A stretch of DNA of 64,000 nt from Burkholderiales bacterium Ga0077547 (GTDB lineage: Bacteria; Pseudomonadota; Gammaproteobacteria; Burkholderiales; Burkholderiaceae_C), in the NCBI GenBank assembly GCA_001464195.1, contig LNEY01000010.1, positions 1 to 64,000 of the forward strand. The letters run 5' to 3'. The notes under the pieces are model-generated. The model searched no databases, was not told where the DNA came from, and saw only the letters and a program-made list of their open reading frames with translations. Each line of letters opens with the position of its first letter. The first letter of the stretch is position 1. Below, piece after piece: positions 38,324-53,854 of this stretch. Made by a program: the position numbers and the translations under genes.

Positions 38324-39945
38324 CCGCGCAGGCGGGCGATCAGGCCTGCTGTCGAGGCATCGAGCGCAGCGCCGGTGTCGCCCTCGACAAGGCGGGGCAG
38401 CAGATCGCGGCACAGAACCTTGCCCAATTCCACACCCCACTGATCGAAGCTGTTGATGCCCCACAGCGCGCCGCTGGTGAACACGCGGTGCTCATAAAGC
38501 GCGACGAGTGCGCCGAGGCTGTGTGGTGTCAGGCGATCGAGTAGCAAGGTGGTGCTCGGCCGGTTGCCTGAAAAGCTGCGATGGCACGCCAAGGTGGCCG
38601 CATCGGCCTGCGTCGAAGTCGGCTGCGGCCTGTCGGCCAGCGCCTGCTCGGCAGTCTTGCCGCACATCAGGGCCTGCGATTGCGCGAGCCCGTTGGCCAG
38701 CAGCAGCGTCTGCTGCCGCTCCAGGCGAGACACCAGGCCGTCGGTAAGGCCGACGCTGCCGAAGGTGGGCCGGCGCACCAGCAGGAATTCGACCGGAATC
38801 AGGTCGGTGCCCTGGTGCAGCATCTGGAAGTAGGCATGCTGGCTGTTGGTGCCGGGCTCGCCCCAGACCACCGGGCTGGTGGCAAACGGCAATGTCTCGC
38901 CGGAACGGTCGACCCGCTTGCCATTGCTTTCCATCTCCAGCTGTTGCAAGTAGGCCGGCAGGCGGCGCAGGCCATGGTGGTAGGGCGCCACGCTGCGGCT
39001 GGCGATGCCATGGAAGTTGCGATACCAGACGTCCAGCAAGCCCAGCAGCGCAGGCACATTGGCCGCCAGTGGTGCTTCAGCGAAATGGCGGTCCATCGCA
39101 TGCGCGCCGGCCAGCAGTTCGCGAAAATGATCCGCACCGATGGCCACCGCGATCGGCAGTCCGATGGCCGACCACAGCGAAAAACGCCCGCCGACCCAGT
39201 CCCAGAAGCCGAAGGTGGTGGTGATGCCGAAGGCCGCGGCGGCCTCGACATTCGTGGTGGTGGCGACGAAATGCCGGGCGATATCGGTGCCGCCCCCGGC
39301 CTCGAACCAGGACCGCGCCAGCTGCGCATTGGCCATCGTCTCCTGGGTCGTGAAGGTCTTGCTGGCGACGATGAACAGCGTTTCAGCGGGTTTCAGACGG
39401 CGCAGCACGGTACTGATGTCGTGGCCGTCGACGTTGGAAACAAAGTGGAACTGCAGGCCCGGGTGCACAAACGCATCGAGCGCTGGCACCACCATCTGCG
39501 GCCCGAGGTCGCTGCCGCCAATGCCGATGTTGACCACATGGCGAATGCCGCTCGCTGCGGTGTCACGCACCGTCTCGGCCCAGGTGAGCATCGCATCGAG
39601 CACCGCGTGCACCTCATCGCTGTGCGGACCCTGCCCGCGCGGCGCACGCAGTGCGGTGTGCAGCACCGCACGGTCTTCGGTGGTGTTGATCGCGGCGCCG
39701 GCGTACATCGCGTCGCGCTGGGCCTCCAGAGCGCATTCGCGGGCCAGGTCGAGCAGGAAATGCAGGGTGGCCACATCGAGCAGGTTCTTCGACAGGTCGG
39801 CGAAGACGCCCGGCGCCTCGAAACTCAGCGACGCAAATCGCCCTGGATCCCGCGCGAAAGCCTCACGCAGATCGAAGGTGCGGCCGTGTGCTTCGAAATG
39901 GCCCTTCAGCGCAGCCCAGGCGGCAGTGCGGTCACAGCGGATCAT
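38320..39945 (-). CDS. pgi: Glucose-6-phosphate isomerase
   Basis: ATG 39945 is preferred to TTG 39954 because GAGGG lies at a proper distance only for the ATG. The 541-residue protein has GGSDLGPQMVVPAL, SKTFTTQETMANA, the P-GI signature around FGFWDWVGGRFSLWSAIGLP and the C-terminal FDQWGVELGK. It interconverts glucose- and fructose-6-phosphate. It lies just after tal and is coupled to the HAD gene. Confidence 0.97.
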   Translation of the reverse strand: MIRCDRTAAWAALKGHFEAHGRTFDLREAFARDPGRFASLSFEAPGVFADLSKNLLDVATLHFLLDLARECALEAQRDAMYAGAAINTTEDRAVLHTALRAPRGQGPHSDEVHAVLDAMLTWAETVRDTAASGIRHVVNIGIGGSDLGPQMVVPALDAFVHPGLQFHFVSNVDGHDISTVLRRLKPAETLFIVASKTFTTQETMANAQLARSWFEAGGGTDIARHFVATTTNVEAAAAFGITTTFGFWDWVGGRFSLWSAIGLPIAVAIGADHFRELLAGAHAMDRHFAEAPLAANVPALLGLLDVWYRNFHGIASRSVAPYHHGLRRLPAYLQQLEMESNGKRVDRSGETLPFATSPVVWGEPGTNSQHAYFQMLHQGTDLIPVEFLLVRRPTFGSVGLTDGLVSRLERQQTLLLANGLAQSQALMCGKTAEQALADRPQPTSTQADAATLACHRSFSGNRPSTTLLLDRLTPHSLGALVALYEHRVFTSGALWGINSFDQWGVELGKVLCRDLLPRLVEGDTGAALDASTAGLIARLRG

Positions 39946-39958
39946 GTTGAGCAAGCCC

Positions 39959-40906
39959 TCACAAAGCCTGAATCAAAGCATCAAGCTTGCCTGCATCGAC
40001 CGCGAAGGCGCGGATGCCTTCGGCCAACTTCTCAGTGGCCATGGCGTCCTCGTTCAGTGCATAGCGGAAGCTCGCCTCGGTGTGGCTCACGGGCTCGAGT
40101 GCGGCCGCGCGCGCCTCGACCGGATCGAGCCGCCGGCTCACCGGTGCCTCGCTCGACTGAAGGGTGGCAAGCAGCTCGGGACTGATCGTCAACAGGTCGC
40201 AGCCGGCCAATGCAATGATCTGCCCGACGTTGCGAAAGCTCGCGCCCATCACTTCGGTCGCGATGCCGAATTTCTTGTAGTGGCGGTAGATGTGTGCCAC
40301 CGACTTCACGCCGGGATCGTTGGGGCCCGCGCTCGCGGCTTCGTCCCACGCCGCGCCAGCCGCCTTCTTGTACCAGTCGTAAATACGCCCGACAAAGGGC
40401 GAGATCAGCTGCACACCCGCTTCGCCGCAGGCGACCGCCTGAGCGAATGCGAACAGCAACGTCAGGTTGCAGCGGATGCCTTCGCGCTCCAGTGCGCGCG
40501 CGGCCTGGATGCCCTCCCAGGTCGCGGCGATCTTGATCAGCACGCGGTCGCGGCTGATGCCTTCGGCTTCGTACAGACCGATGATGCGACGCGCGCGTGC
40601 GAGCGTCGCGGCGGTGTCGAAGCTCAGGCGTGCATCGACCTCGGTGGACACCCGGCCGGGCACCACCTTGAGGATCTCGAGGCCGAAGCGCACCAGCGTG
40701 CGATCGACGATCTCATCGAGTACAGCGCCGTGGTGCGCTTGTGCGGTCTGCGCCAGCAGCGGCGCATAGTCAGGCTGCTGCACCGCCTTCAGGATCAGCG
40801 ACGGATTGGTCGTGGCGTCACGCGGCGCGAAGGCGGCCAGCTGCTTGAAATTGCCGGTGTCGGCGACAACGGTGGTGTACTGCTTGAGCTGTTCGAGTTG
40901 GTTCAT
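39959..40906 (-). CDS. tal: Transaldolase
   Basis: ATG 40906 ([20 protein letters not shown]) gives 315 residues, the normal TalB-type length. Motifs are TNPSLILKA near residue 33 and the Schiff-base Lys in [12 protein letters not shown] near residue 130. It acts in the non-oxidative pentose phosphate pathway. It is divergent from zwf across 126 bases, so the two may share a control region. Confidence 0.97.
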   Translation of the reverse strand: MNQLEQLKQYTTVVADTGNFKQLAAFAPRDATTNPSLILKAVQQPDYAPLLAQTAQAHHGAVLDEIVDRTLVRFGLEILKVVPGRVSTEVDARLSFDTAATLARARRIIGLYEAEGISRDRVLIKIAATWEGIQAARALEREGIRCNLTLLFAFAQAVACGEAGVQLISPFVGRIYDWYKKAAGAAWDEAASAGPNDPGVKSVAHIYRHYKKFGIATEVMGASFRNVGQIIALAGCDLLTISPELLATLQSSEAPVSRRLDPVEARAAALEPVSHTEASFRYALNEDAMATEKLAEGIRAFAVDAGKLDALIQAL

Positions 40907-41032
40907 GGGGGCGCTGGCGGGTCGAGCACACCACATTAGAACCCGAGCCGGAGCCGCCTGGCTCATCTGGCACGCTCCTAGCGTCTATCCTGCACGCTGA
41001 GTTGCAGTGGCCCAGACCCCAACGAGAGGACT

Positions 41033-42493
41033 ATGACGATGTCGTTCGACCTGGTTTTTTTTGGTGGCACTGGCGATCTGACCTGGCGCAAGCTGATGCC
41101 CGCCCTGTTCCAGGCGTTTCGCCACGGCAAGCTGCCACTGGGCGGACGCATCCTGTCGGTGGCACGCGACGAACAAAGCGACGACAAGTACCGCGGTTGG
41201 CTGAAGGAGCGCTTCCAGGATGTCGAGGGTGGCAAGCGGCCGAGCGACGAGGAATTCGCGCGCTTCGCCGAATTGCTGCACTACCGGCGCATGGACCTCT
41301 CACAGCCCGAGCACTACGCCGGGCTGAAGCAGTGGCTGGAGGACCGAGGTGCCGACACCGTGGTGCTCTACCTCGCCACCAGCCCGCACCTGTTTCCGCA
41401 GATCTGCGCACAGCTCGGCGCAGTCGGGCTGAACGGCCCGCACGTGCGGGTCGTGCTCGAAAAGCCGCTGGGCCACGACCTGGCCAGTGCACAAGACATC
41501 AACCGCGTGGTGCGCTCGGTGTTCAGCGAAACACAGGCGTTCCGCATCGACCACTACCTCGGCAAGCCTTCGGTGCAGAACCTGATGGCGCTGCGCTTCG
41601 GGAACGCGCTGTTCGAACCGTTGTGGCGCCGCGAAAGCATCGCCAACATCCAGATCACACTGGCTGAAAGCCTGGGCGTCGGCACCCGAGGTGACTTCTA
41701 TGACCGCACCGGCACGCTGCGCGACATGGTGCAGAACCACGCGCTGCAGTTGCTCAGCATGGTGGCGATGGAGCCGCCGTCACGCTATGACGCCGACGCG
41801 ATACGCGACGAAAAGCTGAAGGTGCTGCGCTCGTTGAAACCGTTCACCGACGACAGCGTCGCGCGCGACGTGGTGCGCGGACAGTACCGCGCCGGCAACG
41901 CGGCAGGCAAGCCGGTGGTGGGGTACCTCGAAGAAGTCAAGGTGCCGTCTGAAAGCCGCTGCGAAACCTTCGTCGCGCTGCGCACCGAGGTGCAGAACTG
42001 GCGCTGGGCGGGTGTGCCGTTCTACTTGCGCACTGGAAAGCGGCTGCCGGCGCGCGACGCGCAGATCGTCGTCAACTTCCGGCCGACGCCACACAGCATC
42101 TTCCCCGGCATCAACCGACCGAACAAGCTCGTGATCAAACTGCAACCGGAGGACGGACTGGAGCTGCACCTCTTGGCCGCCAAGGGCACCAGCCAGAACG
42201 AGGCGCTGTCGGCGGTGTCGCTCGACCTGGACTTCGACAAGGCGTTTCCCGAAACCCGGGTCGGTGCCTACGAACGCCTGCTGCTTGAGGCGATCGCCGG
42301 TCGGCTGAACCTGTTCGTGCGCAGCGACGAACAGGAGCAGGCCTGGGGCTGGGTCGAGCCGATCTTGCAGGCCTGGCAACGCGACAACGCCGCCGGTGGT
42401 GGGCCGCGGCCGTATGCGGCAGGCACCTGGGGTCCAGCGGCAGCCAGCGCGCTGGTCGCCCGCGATGGCTACGCGTGGTCGGAAGAGCAGTGA
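41033..42493 (+). CDS. zwf: Glucose-6-phosphate 1-dehydrogenase
   Basis: This 486-residue protein has the NADP-binding start VFFGGTGDLTWRKLMPAL, EKPLGHD, the active-site block FRIDHYLGKPSVQNL and the C-terminal VGAYERLLLEA. It feeds glucose-6-phosphate to the pentose phosphate or Entner-Doudoroff route. AGAGGA lies before the ATG; a second ATG two codons on is possible. It is convergent with mlaB. Confidence 0.98.
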   Translation: MTMSFDLVFFGGTGDLTWRKLMPALFQAFRHGKLPLGGRILSVARDEQSDDKYRGWLKERFQDVEGGKRPSDEEFARFAELLHYRRMDLSQPEHYAGLKQWLEDRGADTVVLYLATSPHLFPQICAQLGAVGLNGPHVRVVLEKPLGHDLASAQDINRVVRSVFSETQAFRIDHYLGKPSVQNLMALRFGNALFEPLWRRESIANIQITLAESLGVGTRGDFYDRTGTLRDMVQNHALQLLSMVAMEPPSRYDADAIRDEKLKVLRSLKPFTDDSVARDVVRGQYRAGNAAGKPVVGYLEEVKVPSESRCETFVALRTEVQNWRWAGVPFYLRTGKRLPARDAQIVVNFRPTPHSIFPGINRPNKLVIKLQPEDGLELHLLAAKGTSQNEALSAVSLDLDFDKAFPETRVGAYERLLLEAIAGRLNLFVRSDEQEQAWGWVEPILQAWQRDNAAGGGPRPYAAGTWGPAAASALVARDGYAWSEEQ

Positions 42494-42540
42494 AGAGTTC
42501 TGAGCGGGCCGATCAGCCAGGCCACTCCTGAGAGAACAAT

Positions 42541-42837
42541 TCAGGCGGTTGCTGCGACGTCCTGCGCAGGCGCGAGGCCCAGCAACTCGGCGACGCCGTA
42601 CAGGCGCGCCAATTGGCTCAACCGTGGTGGCGCGTTGTGCAACCGCAATGACCGACCCGACTTTTCGGCGAGCCGTCGGCACTCGAGCAGCACCGCCAGC
42701 GCGGCGGAATCGAACTCCTGCAGGCCGGCCGCATCGATGTTCAATGCGCCTGCCGGCTCGCGCGAGATCGCACCTGCCAGCGGGCTCATCACGGCTTTCG
42801 CTTCGGTCAGACCCATGGTGGCAGGCAGGCTCAACAT
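42541..42837 (-). CDS. mlaB: STAS-domain protein MlaB
   Basis: A 98-residue STAS domain (NIDAAGLQEFDSAALAVLLE, then LARLYGVAELL). The DSAALA segment is the conserved STAS loop. As the last gene of the mla operon it is the expected cytoplasmic MlaB, which binds and stabilises the MlaFE ATPase complex. Confidence 0.9.
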   Translation of the reverse strand: MLSLPATMGLTEAKAVMSPLAGAISREPAGALNIDAAGLQEFDSAALAVLLECRRLAEKSGRSLRLHNAPPRLSQLARLYGVAELLGLAPAQDVAATA

Positions 42838-42853
42838 ACGTGTGGCAGCGTGG

Positions 42854-43513
42854 TTACTTGCGCGCCGCCGCAGATTTGTTGCGCTCGCCGAGCTTGGCGA
42901 TCAAACCGTCGATACCGCCCTTGGAGATCTCCTGCGCAAAGCTGTTGCGGTAGTTCTCGACCAGCCAGACACCCAGCACGTTCACGTCGTAGATCTTCCA
43001 GCCGACGGTCGGCGATTTTTCGACGCGGTAGTCCAGCTGAACCGGATCACCACCACCGCCACGCACCTCGGTGCGAACGATCTGCTCTTCGTCTTCTGGC
43101 AGGTTGCGAGACGGCTTGATGACCACCGACTGGTCCTTCACCTGGGCCAGGGCACCGGCGTAGGTGCGCATCAGCAAGGTCTTGAACTCGGTTTCCAGGC
43201 TGGCTTGCTGCTCGGGCGTCGCCTGACGCCAGTAGCGTCCCACCGCCGACGAGGTCATGCGCTGGAAGCTCACGTAGGGCACCACCTTCTCGTCGACCAG
43301 CGCGAGCACCTTTTTCGTGTCACCAGCCTGAATCGACTTGTCAGCGCGCACGGCATCGAGCAGTTCATTCGACAAACGGTTGATCAGCTGATCCGGGGTT
43401 TGAGCGGCTGCAGCGGCTGCGGTGGGTGCAGTGGCAGATTGCGCATGCGACACCGGAACCAAGGTGGTCAACAAGGCCGCGCACAGCGCGGCGAGGGTCA
43501 TTTTTTGCTTCAT
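42854..43513 (-). CDS. mlaC: Phospholipid-binding protein MlaC
   Basis: ATG 43513 gives a signal peptide (MKQKMTLAALCAALLTTL, cleavage near SHAQ) and 219 residues. The Tol-Tpc-Ttg2D/MlaC domain follows (VPYVSFQRMTSSAVGRYW, DQSVVIKP, VGWKIYDVNVLGVWLVENYR). It ferries phospholipid across the periplasm from the outer-membrane MlaA complex to MlaFEDB. Confidence 0.95.
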   Translation of the reverse strand: MKQKMTLAALCAALLTTLVPVSHAQSATAPTAAAAAAQTPDQLINRLSNELLDAVRADKSIQAGDTKKVLALVDEKVVPYVSFQRMTSSAVGRYWRQATPEQQASLETEFKTLLMRTYAGALAQVKDQSVVIKPSRNLPEDEEQIVRTEVRGGGGDPVQLDYRVEKSPTVGWKIYDVNVLGVWLVENYRNSFAQEISKGGIDGLIAKLGERNKSAAARK

Positions 43514-43649
43514 GTGGCAGTTCTCTTTTCGGTGGACATGACCGATCGTGGACGTTGGAGGCGACGATGTCGAGAAAGTTCGCGGCACGCAGTTGGCACT
43601 GGCCGCTTCAGTCCGTCATGCGGACTCAGGCAGGCGCCAAACCATGGAA

Positions 43650-44378
43650 TCAATTCTTGGGCGCGTCGGGTGGGTTGCCGTCATGCACCTGGCTGCGGCG
43701 GCGCTGAAGGAAGCCGTCACGCACGAAGATGTACTTGTCGAGCACGATGTCATCAAGCAGCGCAGAACTGTCCAGCAGGTTGGCGCGGGTGTTGACCACA
43801 TTGAGCGCCGTCACGCCGATGATCACCGGCGTGCTGTCGATGACCAGGCCAGGACCTGCGGCCAGATCCACGGGCAGAGCCACCGAATCACGCACCGTCG
43901 AGGGGCCGAGCAAAGGCCAGACCACATACGGGCCCTCGCCCATGCCCCAGTAGCCCAGGGTCTGCCCCAAGTCCTCGTTGTAGCGCTGCAGGCGCAATTC
44001 CGTGCCCCAATCGAGGAAACCGCCCAATCCCAGCGTCGTGTTCACCAGCACCCGCATCGTGTTGCTCGCGGCATGCTCGAACTTCAGCTGCAGCAGGCTG
44101 TTGACCGCCGACCAGGCATCTTCAAAATTGTTGTAGAAGTTGGTGATGCCTGTGCGCGCGGGGCTGGGCACCACATTCTTGTAGCCCGTGGCCACCGGCT
44201 TCAGAACGTTCTCATCAACCGACTCGTTGAACCCGAACATCGACCGGTTGAAGCCCTCGATCGGATCGTTGACCTGCACGTTGCCGTTCGGCGATGGCGT
44301 CGACGCACACCCCTGCAAAACGAGCACGCATGCGGCACACGCCAGGGCCCTCAATCCGCTTCGGGTCGGGTACTTCAT
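43650..44378 (-). CDS. mlaA: MlaA (VacJ) outer-membrane lipoprotein
   Basis: A 242-residue lipoprotein with lipobox LQGC near residue 24 and the MlaA domain: DPIEGFNRSMFGFNESVDE, LGLGGFLDWGTEL, TLGYWGMGEGPYVVWPLLGP. It removes mislocalised phospholipid from the outer leaflet. It overlaps mlaD at its start and lies before mlaC, so here mlaA is in the operon instead of standing alone as in E. coli. Confidence 0.96.
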   Translation of the reverse strand: MKYPTRSGLRALACAACVLVLQGCASTPSPNGNVQVNDPIEGFNRSMFGFNESVDENVLKPVATGYKNVVPSPARTGITNFYNNFEDAWSAVNSLLQLKFEHAASNTMRVLVNTTLGLGGFLDWGTELRLQRYNEDLGQTLGYWGMGEGPYVVWPLLGPSTVRDSVALPVDLAAGPGLVIDSTPVIIGVTALNVVNTRANLLDSSALLDDIVLDKYIFVRDGFLQRRRSQVHDGNPPDAPKN

Positions 44379-44875
44379 TTTTCTTCTCCTATGGCCGCTT
44401 CTGCAGCGGGCTTGCCCTCTGAGGCCTTGTTGAACAGGAACTGGCTGATCAGATTCTCCAGCACCACAGCGGACTGGGTTTGCGTGATGACGTCGCCAGC
44501 AGCCAGATTCTTCTCATTACCGCCGGGTTCGATCCCGATGTATTGCTCACCCAGCAGACCCGATGTCAATATTTTGGCGGAACTGTCCTTGGGAAACTTG
44601 AACTGCTCCTGCAACTGCAGGACCACGCTGGCCTGATAAGTCCTGTCGTCGAAGCCGATTGACTCGACCCGACCCACCACCACACCTGCGCTCTTGACGG
44701 CTGCTCGCGGCTTCAAACCGCCAATGTTGTCGAACCGAGCGACGATGCCGTAGGTCGCGTCGAAATTCAGACTCAGCAAGTTGCCGGCTTTCAACGCCAG
44801 GAACAGCAGCGCCGCCGCGCCGGCCATCACGAACAACCCGACCCACACGTCATGACGAGATTGTTGCAACGTCAT
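44375..44875 (-). CDS. mlaD: MCE-domain protein MlaD
   Basis: This 166-residue protein has one N-terminal membrane anchor (FVMAGAAALLFLALKAG) and one MCE domain (VARFDNIGGLKPRAAVKSAG, then ILTSGLLGEQYIGIEPGG). It is the periplasmic hexamer that receives lipid from MlaC. The start is 39 bases after the mlaE stop. Confidence 0.96.
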   Translation of the reverse strand: MTLQQSRHDVWVGLFVMAGAAALLFLALKAGNLLSLNFDATYGIVARFDNIGGLKPRAAVKSAGVVVGRVESIGFDDRTYQASVVLQLQEQFKFPKDSSAKILTSGLLGEQYIGIEPGGNEKNLAAGDVITQTQSAVVLENLISQFLFNKASEGKPAAEAAIGEEK

Positions 44876-44914
44876 TCCCCTTGAAAAACCATATCGGTCA
44901 TTGAATCAGAAAGT

Positions 44915-45697
44915 TCAGATCGAGAACATCATCGCAGTCAGCACGAAGTCCAGTGCCAACACCGCCAGCGACGACACCACCACGGTCCGTGTAGTGGCCT
45001 GCGAGACGCCTTCCGGCGTCGGCTTGCAGCTGTAACCCTGCCAGAGCGCCACAAAGGTCACGGTGATGCCGAACACGATGCTCTTGATGACACCATTGCC
45101 CACGTCAGCGCTCCAGCGCACACCGCCTTGTATCTGCGACCAGAACGAGCCGTCATCGACACCGAGCAGCGGCACCGCGACCAACCAGCCACCGATCACA
45201 CCCACCGCACTGAACACTGCGGCCAACAGCGGCATCGAGATCAGGCCAGCCCAAAAGCGCGGGGCGAGCACGCGGCGCACCGGATCGACGGCCATCATTT
45301 CCATCGCGGCCAGTTGCTCACCGGCTTTCATCAGGCCGATCTCGGCGGTCAACGAGGTGCCCGCACGACCCGCAAACAACAGCGCAGTCACCACCGGCCC
45401 CAGTTCCCGCACCAACGACAGCGTGACCAACAGGCCGACCGCCTCGGCTGACCCGTAGCGTTTCAGGGTGTAGTAGCCCTGCAAGGCCAGCACGAAGCCG
45501 ACGAACAGGCCAGACACGCTGATGATGGACAGTGAGCGATTACCAACGAAATAGATCTGCTCGCTGACCAACCTGAACCGCCGCAGCGCTGCGGGCGTCA
45601 ATGCCACCAAGCGCGCAAACAGGCGCGCCGCCATGCCCAGGCTGGCGAGCTGGCAGCGCACCAGCTGGCCGACCGACGCTGGATTGAGCCAGTTCAT
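44915..45697 (-). CDS. mlaE: Lipid-transport permease MlaE
   Basis: A 260-residue MlaE-type permease with five to six membrane segments. Conserved blocks are [42 protein letters not shown] and [18 protein letters not shown]. It is the membrane core of the MlaFEDB complex. Its ATG overlaps the mlaF stop (ATGA at 45694-45697). Confidence 0.97.
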   Translation of the reverse strand: MNWLNPASVGQLVRCQLASLGMAARLFARLVALTPAALRRFRLVSEQIYFVGNRSLSIISVSGLFVGFVLALQGYYTLKRYGSAEAVGLLVTLSLVRELGPVVTALLFAGRAGTSLTAEIGLMKAGEQLAAMEMMAVDPVRRVLAPRFWAGLISMPLLAAVFSAVGVIGGWLVAVPLLGVDDGSFWSQIQGGVRWSADVGNGVIKSIVFGITVTFVALWQGYSCKPTPEGVSQATTRTVVVSSLAVLALDFVLTAMMFSI

Positions 45698-46530
45698 CGA
45701 CGCGCTCCGGCACCGAAATCGTCAGCGATCGACACGGCGGGGTAATGGAACTCCACGGGGCCGTCGGGCGATGCCGTGAAGAACTGGTGCACCAGCGGGT
45801 CGGTGCTGGCCCGGATCTCGTCAGGGGTGCCCTGAGCCACGATGTTGCCGTTGGCAATGAAGATGATGCGGTCGGCGATGGCGAAGGTTTCCTCAACGTC
45901 GTGCGACACCACGATGCTGGTCACACCCAGCGCGTGCCCCAGATCACGAATCAGTCGCGATGCGCTGCCCAGCGAGATGGGGTCGAGCCCGGCAAACGGT
46001 TCGTCGTACATGATCAGGTCGGGGTCGAGCGCGATCGCACGCGCGAGAGCCACGCGTCGTGCCATGCCGCCCGAGACTTCGGAGGGCATCAGGTTGCGTG
46101 CGCCGCGCAGGCCCACCGCGTCGAGCTTCATCAGCACGACGTCGCGGATCATGGATTCACTGAGGTTGGTGTGTTCACGCAGCGGAAAAGCCACGTTGTC
46201 GAACACCGACAGATCGGTGAACAGCGCGCCGAACTGGAACAGCATGCCCATGCGGCGACGCAGCGCATAGAGGCCGTCACGGTCCAACGTGCCGATGTCG
46301 ACACCATCGAACATCACCTGCCCCGACATCGGCGAGAGCTGTCGGCCGATCAAGCGCAGCAGTGTGGTCTTGCCGCCGCCCGAGGTCCCCATCACGCCGA
46401 TCACCTGGCCGCGATGCAGGTCCAGGTCGACGTTGCTGAGAATGACACGATCGCCATAGCCGCAGCTCACACCACGCATGGAGACCAACGCTGACGATGA
46501 TGACGAACGGAGATCAGGCACTGGGGTCAT
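45694..46530 (-). CDS. mlaF: ABC transporter ATPase MlaF
   Basis: A 278-residue ATPase with Walker [16 protein letters not shown], signature [19 protein letters not shown], Walker [14 protein letters not shown] and switch His in VVSHDVEE. The [11 protein letters not shown] signature is typical of the Mce/Mla ATPases. It heads the operon mlaF-E-D-A-C-B. Confidence 0.97.
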   Translation of the reverse strand: MTPVPDLRSSSSSALVSMRGVSCGYGDRVILSNVDLDLHRGQVIGVMGTSGGGKTTLLRLIGRQLSPMSGQVMFDGVDIGTLDRDGLYALRRRMGMLFQFGALFTDLSVFDNVAFPLREHTNLSESMIRDVVLMKLDAVGLRGARNLMPSEVSGGMARRVALARAIALDPDLIMYDEPFAGLDPISLGSASRLIRDLGHALGVTSIVVSHDVEETFAIADRIIFIANGNIVAQGTPDEIRASTDPLVHQFFTASPDGPVEFHYPAVSIADDFGAGARR

Positions 46531-46654
46531 GGAACGGGACTGCGTGACGAGGCATCACGCCTCGCACCGGGCAGCCGATGATAGGGGATGCCGCTCAGGG
46601 CGACCGATGGCCCCGTGAGCTGGCGGTCATCGGTGCGCCGTGACCTGGCGAGCC

Positions 46655-48145
<1,491 letters not shown>

Positions 48146-48201
48146 GATGTTCCTGCTACTTTCTGACTGACGGGTTGATTCGATTCACACGCTGCGCCCG
48201 A

Positions 48202-52974
<4,773 letters not shown>

Positions 52975-53005
52975 CGCGAGCTCCTGAGGTGCATGGGGAG
53001 GGTTA

Positions 53006-53034
53006 ATCCTAGCGCGTCGCAGTAAGCATGCCAA
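53006..53034 (-). promoter_or_regulatory. Putative sigma-70 promoter of gltBD
   Basis: On the minus strand, TTGGCA (53034-53029), a 17-base spacer and TAGGAT (53011-53006). The -35 matches five and the -10 four of six bases. It lies 32 bases before the gltB start. The palindrome at 53046-53058 lies 11 bases upstream of the -35. Confidence 0.6.
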
Positions 53035-53045
53035 GGAATTAAAAC

Positions 53046-53058
53046 GGGGTCTGACCCC
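53046..53058. repeat. REP-like palindrome 1 (GGGGTC-T-GACCCC)
   Basis: A perfect 6-base inverted repeat around one base. Such GGGGTC/GACCCC palindromes are often seen beside RAYT transposase genes in proteobacterial genomes (recalled, not searched). Here it lies between gltB and the RAYT gene. Confidence 0.65.
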
Positions 53059-53082
53059 ATATACAAACCCAAACCTCCGGCG

Positions 53083-53097
53083 CCTATTTAAAATAGG
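53083..53097. repeat. REP-like palindrome 2 (CCTATTT-A-AAATAGG)
   Basis: A perfect 7-base inverted repeat around one base, continuing into GGGACAGATTAA. The AATAGGGACAGATT segment resembles sequences found with IS200-like/RAYT genes (recalled). The TAA stop of the RAYT gene (53104-53106, minus strand) is in this same tract. Confidence 0.65.
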
Positions 53098-53103
53098 GAC
53101 AGA

Positions 53104-53826
53104 TTAAACAGATCGCTGTGTAGGCGCTGAATTCAACGCGGGACGCCCGCGTGCCATCGGCTCCAGGCGCCGGCCTGTCAGGGCCCCGATCGATTTGGCA
53201 AACGCAGGGCTGCCGAGCGCCCACCCCTTGAGCGTGGCGTTGCGAATGCGCTCGATGGTGTCCTGCGGCAGCGCCTGCATCAGCACCCGGCGGTATGCGA
53301 CTTCACGATCGAAGGGCGTGTTCCCGAGTGCCCAGAACAGGGCGTGCTCCGTGACCCCCTCGTCCATGCACAGCCCAAGGTGATGCCCGGCGCTGGAGCA
53401 TCGCGGGTCGCCAGCGGACACGACCCACTCGGTGGCGCTCGGGTCGCCAGCGCCGCAGGACTCGGCATATTGCAAGCAGCGCATGAGCCACTCCGGGGCA
53501 TCGATGACTGTCGAGCGAAACCGCCCTTCCCAGGGCGTGCCGCTTCGGCCATGTCGCAGGTTGAAGGTTCGAACATAGCGTCGCCCGACACTTTGCATCA
53601 TCGTGCCCAGCGATTGCGGCGCCGATGGGGTCACCAGCAGCCTCACCTCGTCGGAGTGCAGCCCGTAACCGTGAACAGCAACGCCCGTCTCGCGAGCGGC
53701 TTGTATCAGAGCCTGGCGATAGGCCAGACGGTCGGTGTCATCGACAAAGGTTGATTGCCCAGTGAGCCCGCGGTGGATCACGACGTGCGGCAGGCCCGGC
53801 ACCACGGAGCGCGGCAGGCGTGCCAC
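53104..53826 (-). CDS. REP-associated tyrosine (RAYT) transposase-like protein, catalytic histidines absent
   Basis: A 240-residue protein from a GTG start. The N-terminus (ARLPRSVVPGLPHVVIHRG) and the RRYVRTFNLRHGRSGTPWEG block are clear marks of the Y1/RAYT transposase family. The usual catalytic segment reads like MPNHVHLLVTP; here residues 56-67 read LHSDEVRLLVTP, so both HUH histidines are replaced. The region that normally carries YIELNPVRA is also changed (QYAESCGAGD). It may be a domesticated or inactive relative, or a subfamily with a different site. It lies 28 bases after fimT on the same strand, with two palindromes at its 3' end. Confidence 0.8.
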   Translation of the reverse strand: MARLPRSVVPGLPHVVIHRGLTGQSTFVDDTDRLAYRQALIQAARETGVAVHGYGLHSDEVRLLVTPSAPQSLGTMMQSVGRRYVRTFNLRHGRSGTPWEGRFRSTVIDAPEWLMRCLQYAESCGAGDPSATEWVVSAGDPRCSSAGHHLGLCMDEGVTEHALFWALGNTPFDREVAYRRVLMQALPQDTIERIRNATLKGWALGSPAFAKSIGALTGRRLEPMARGRPALNSAPTQRSV

Positions 53827-53854
53827 GGTGTTTCAGCGTGCCGGCCGTCTGGCG

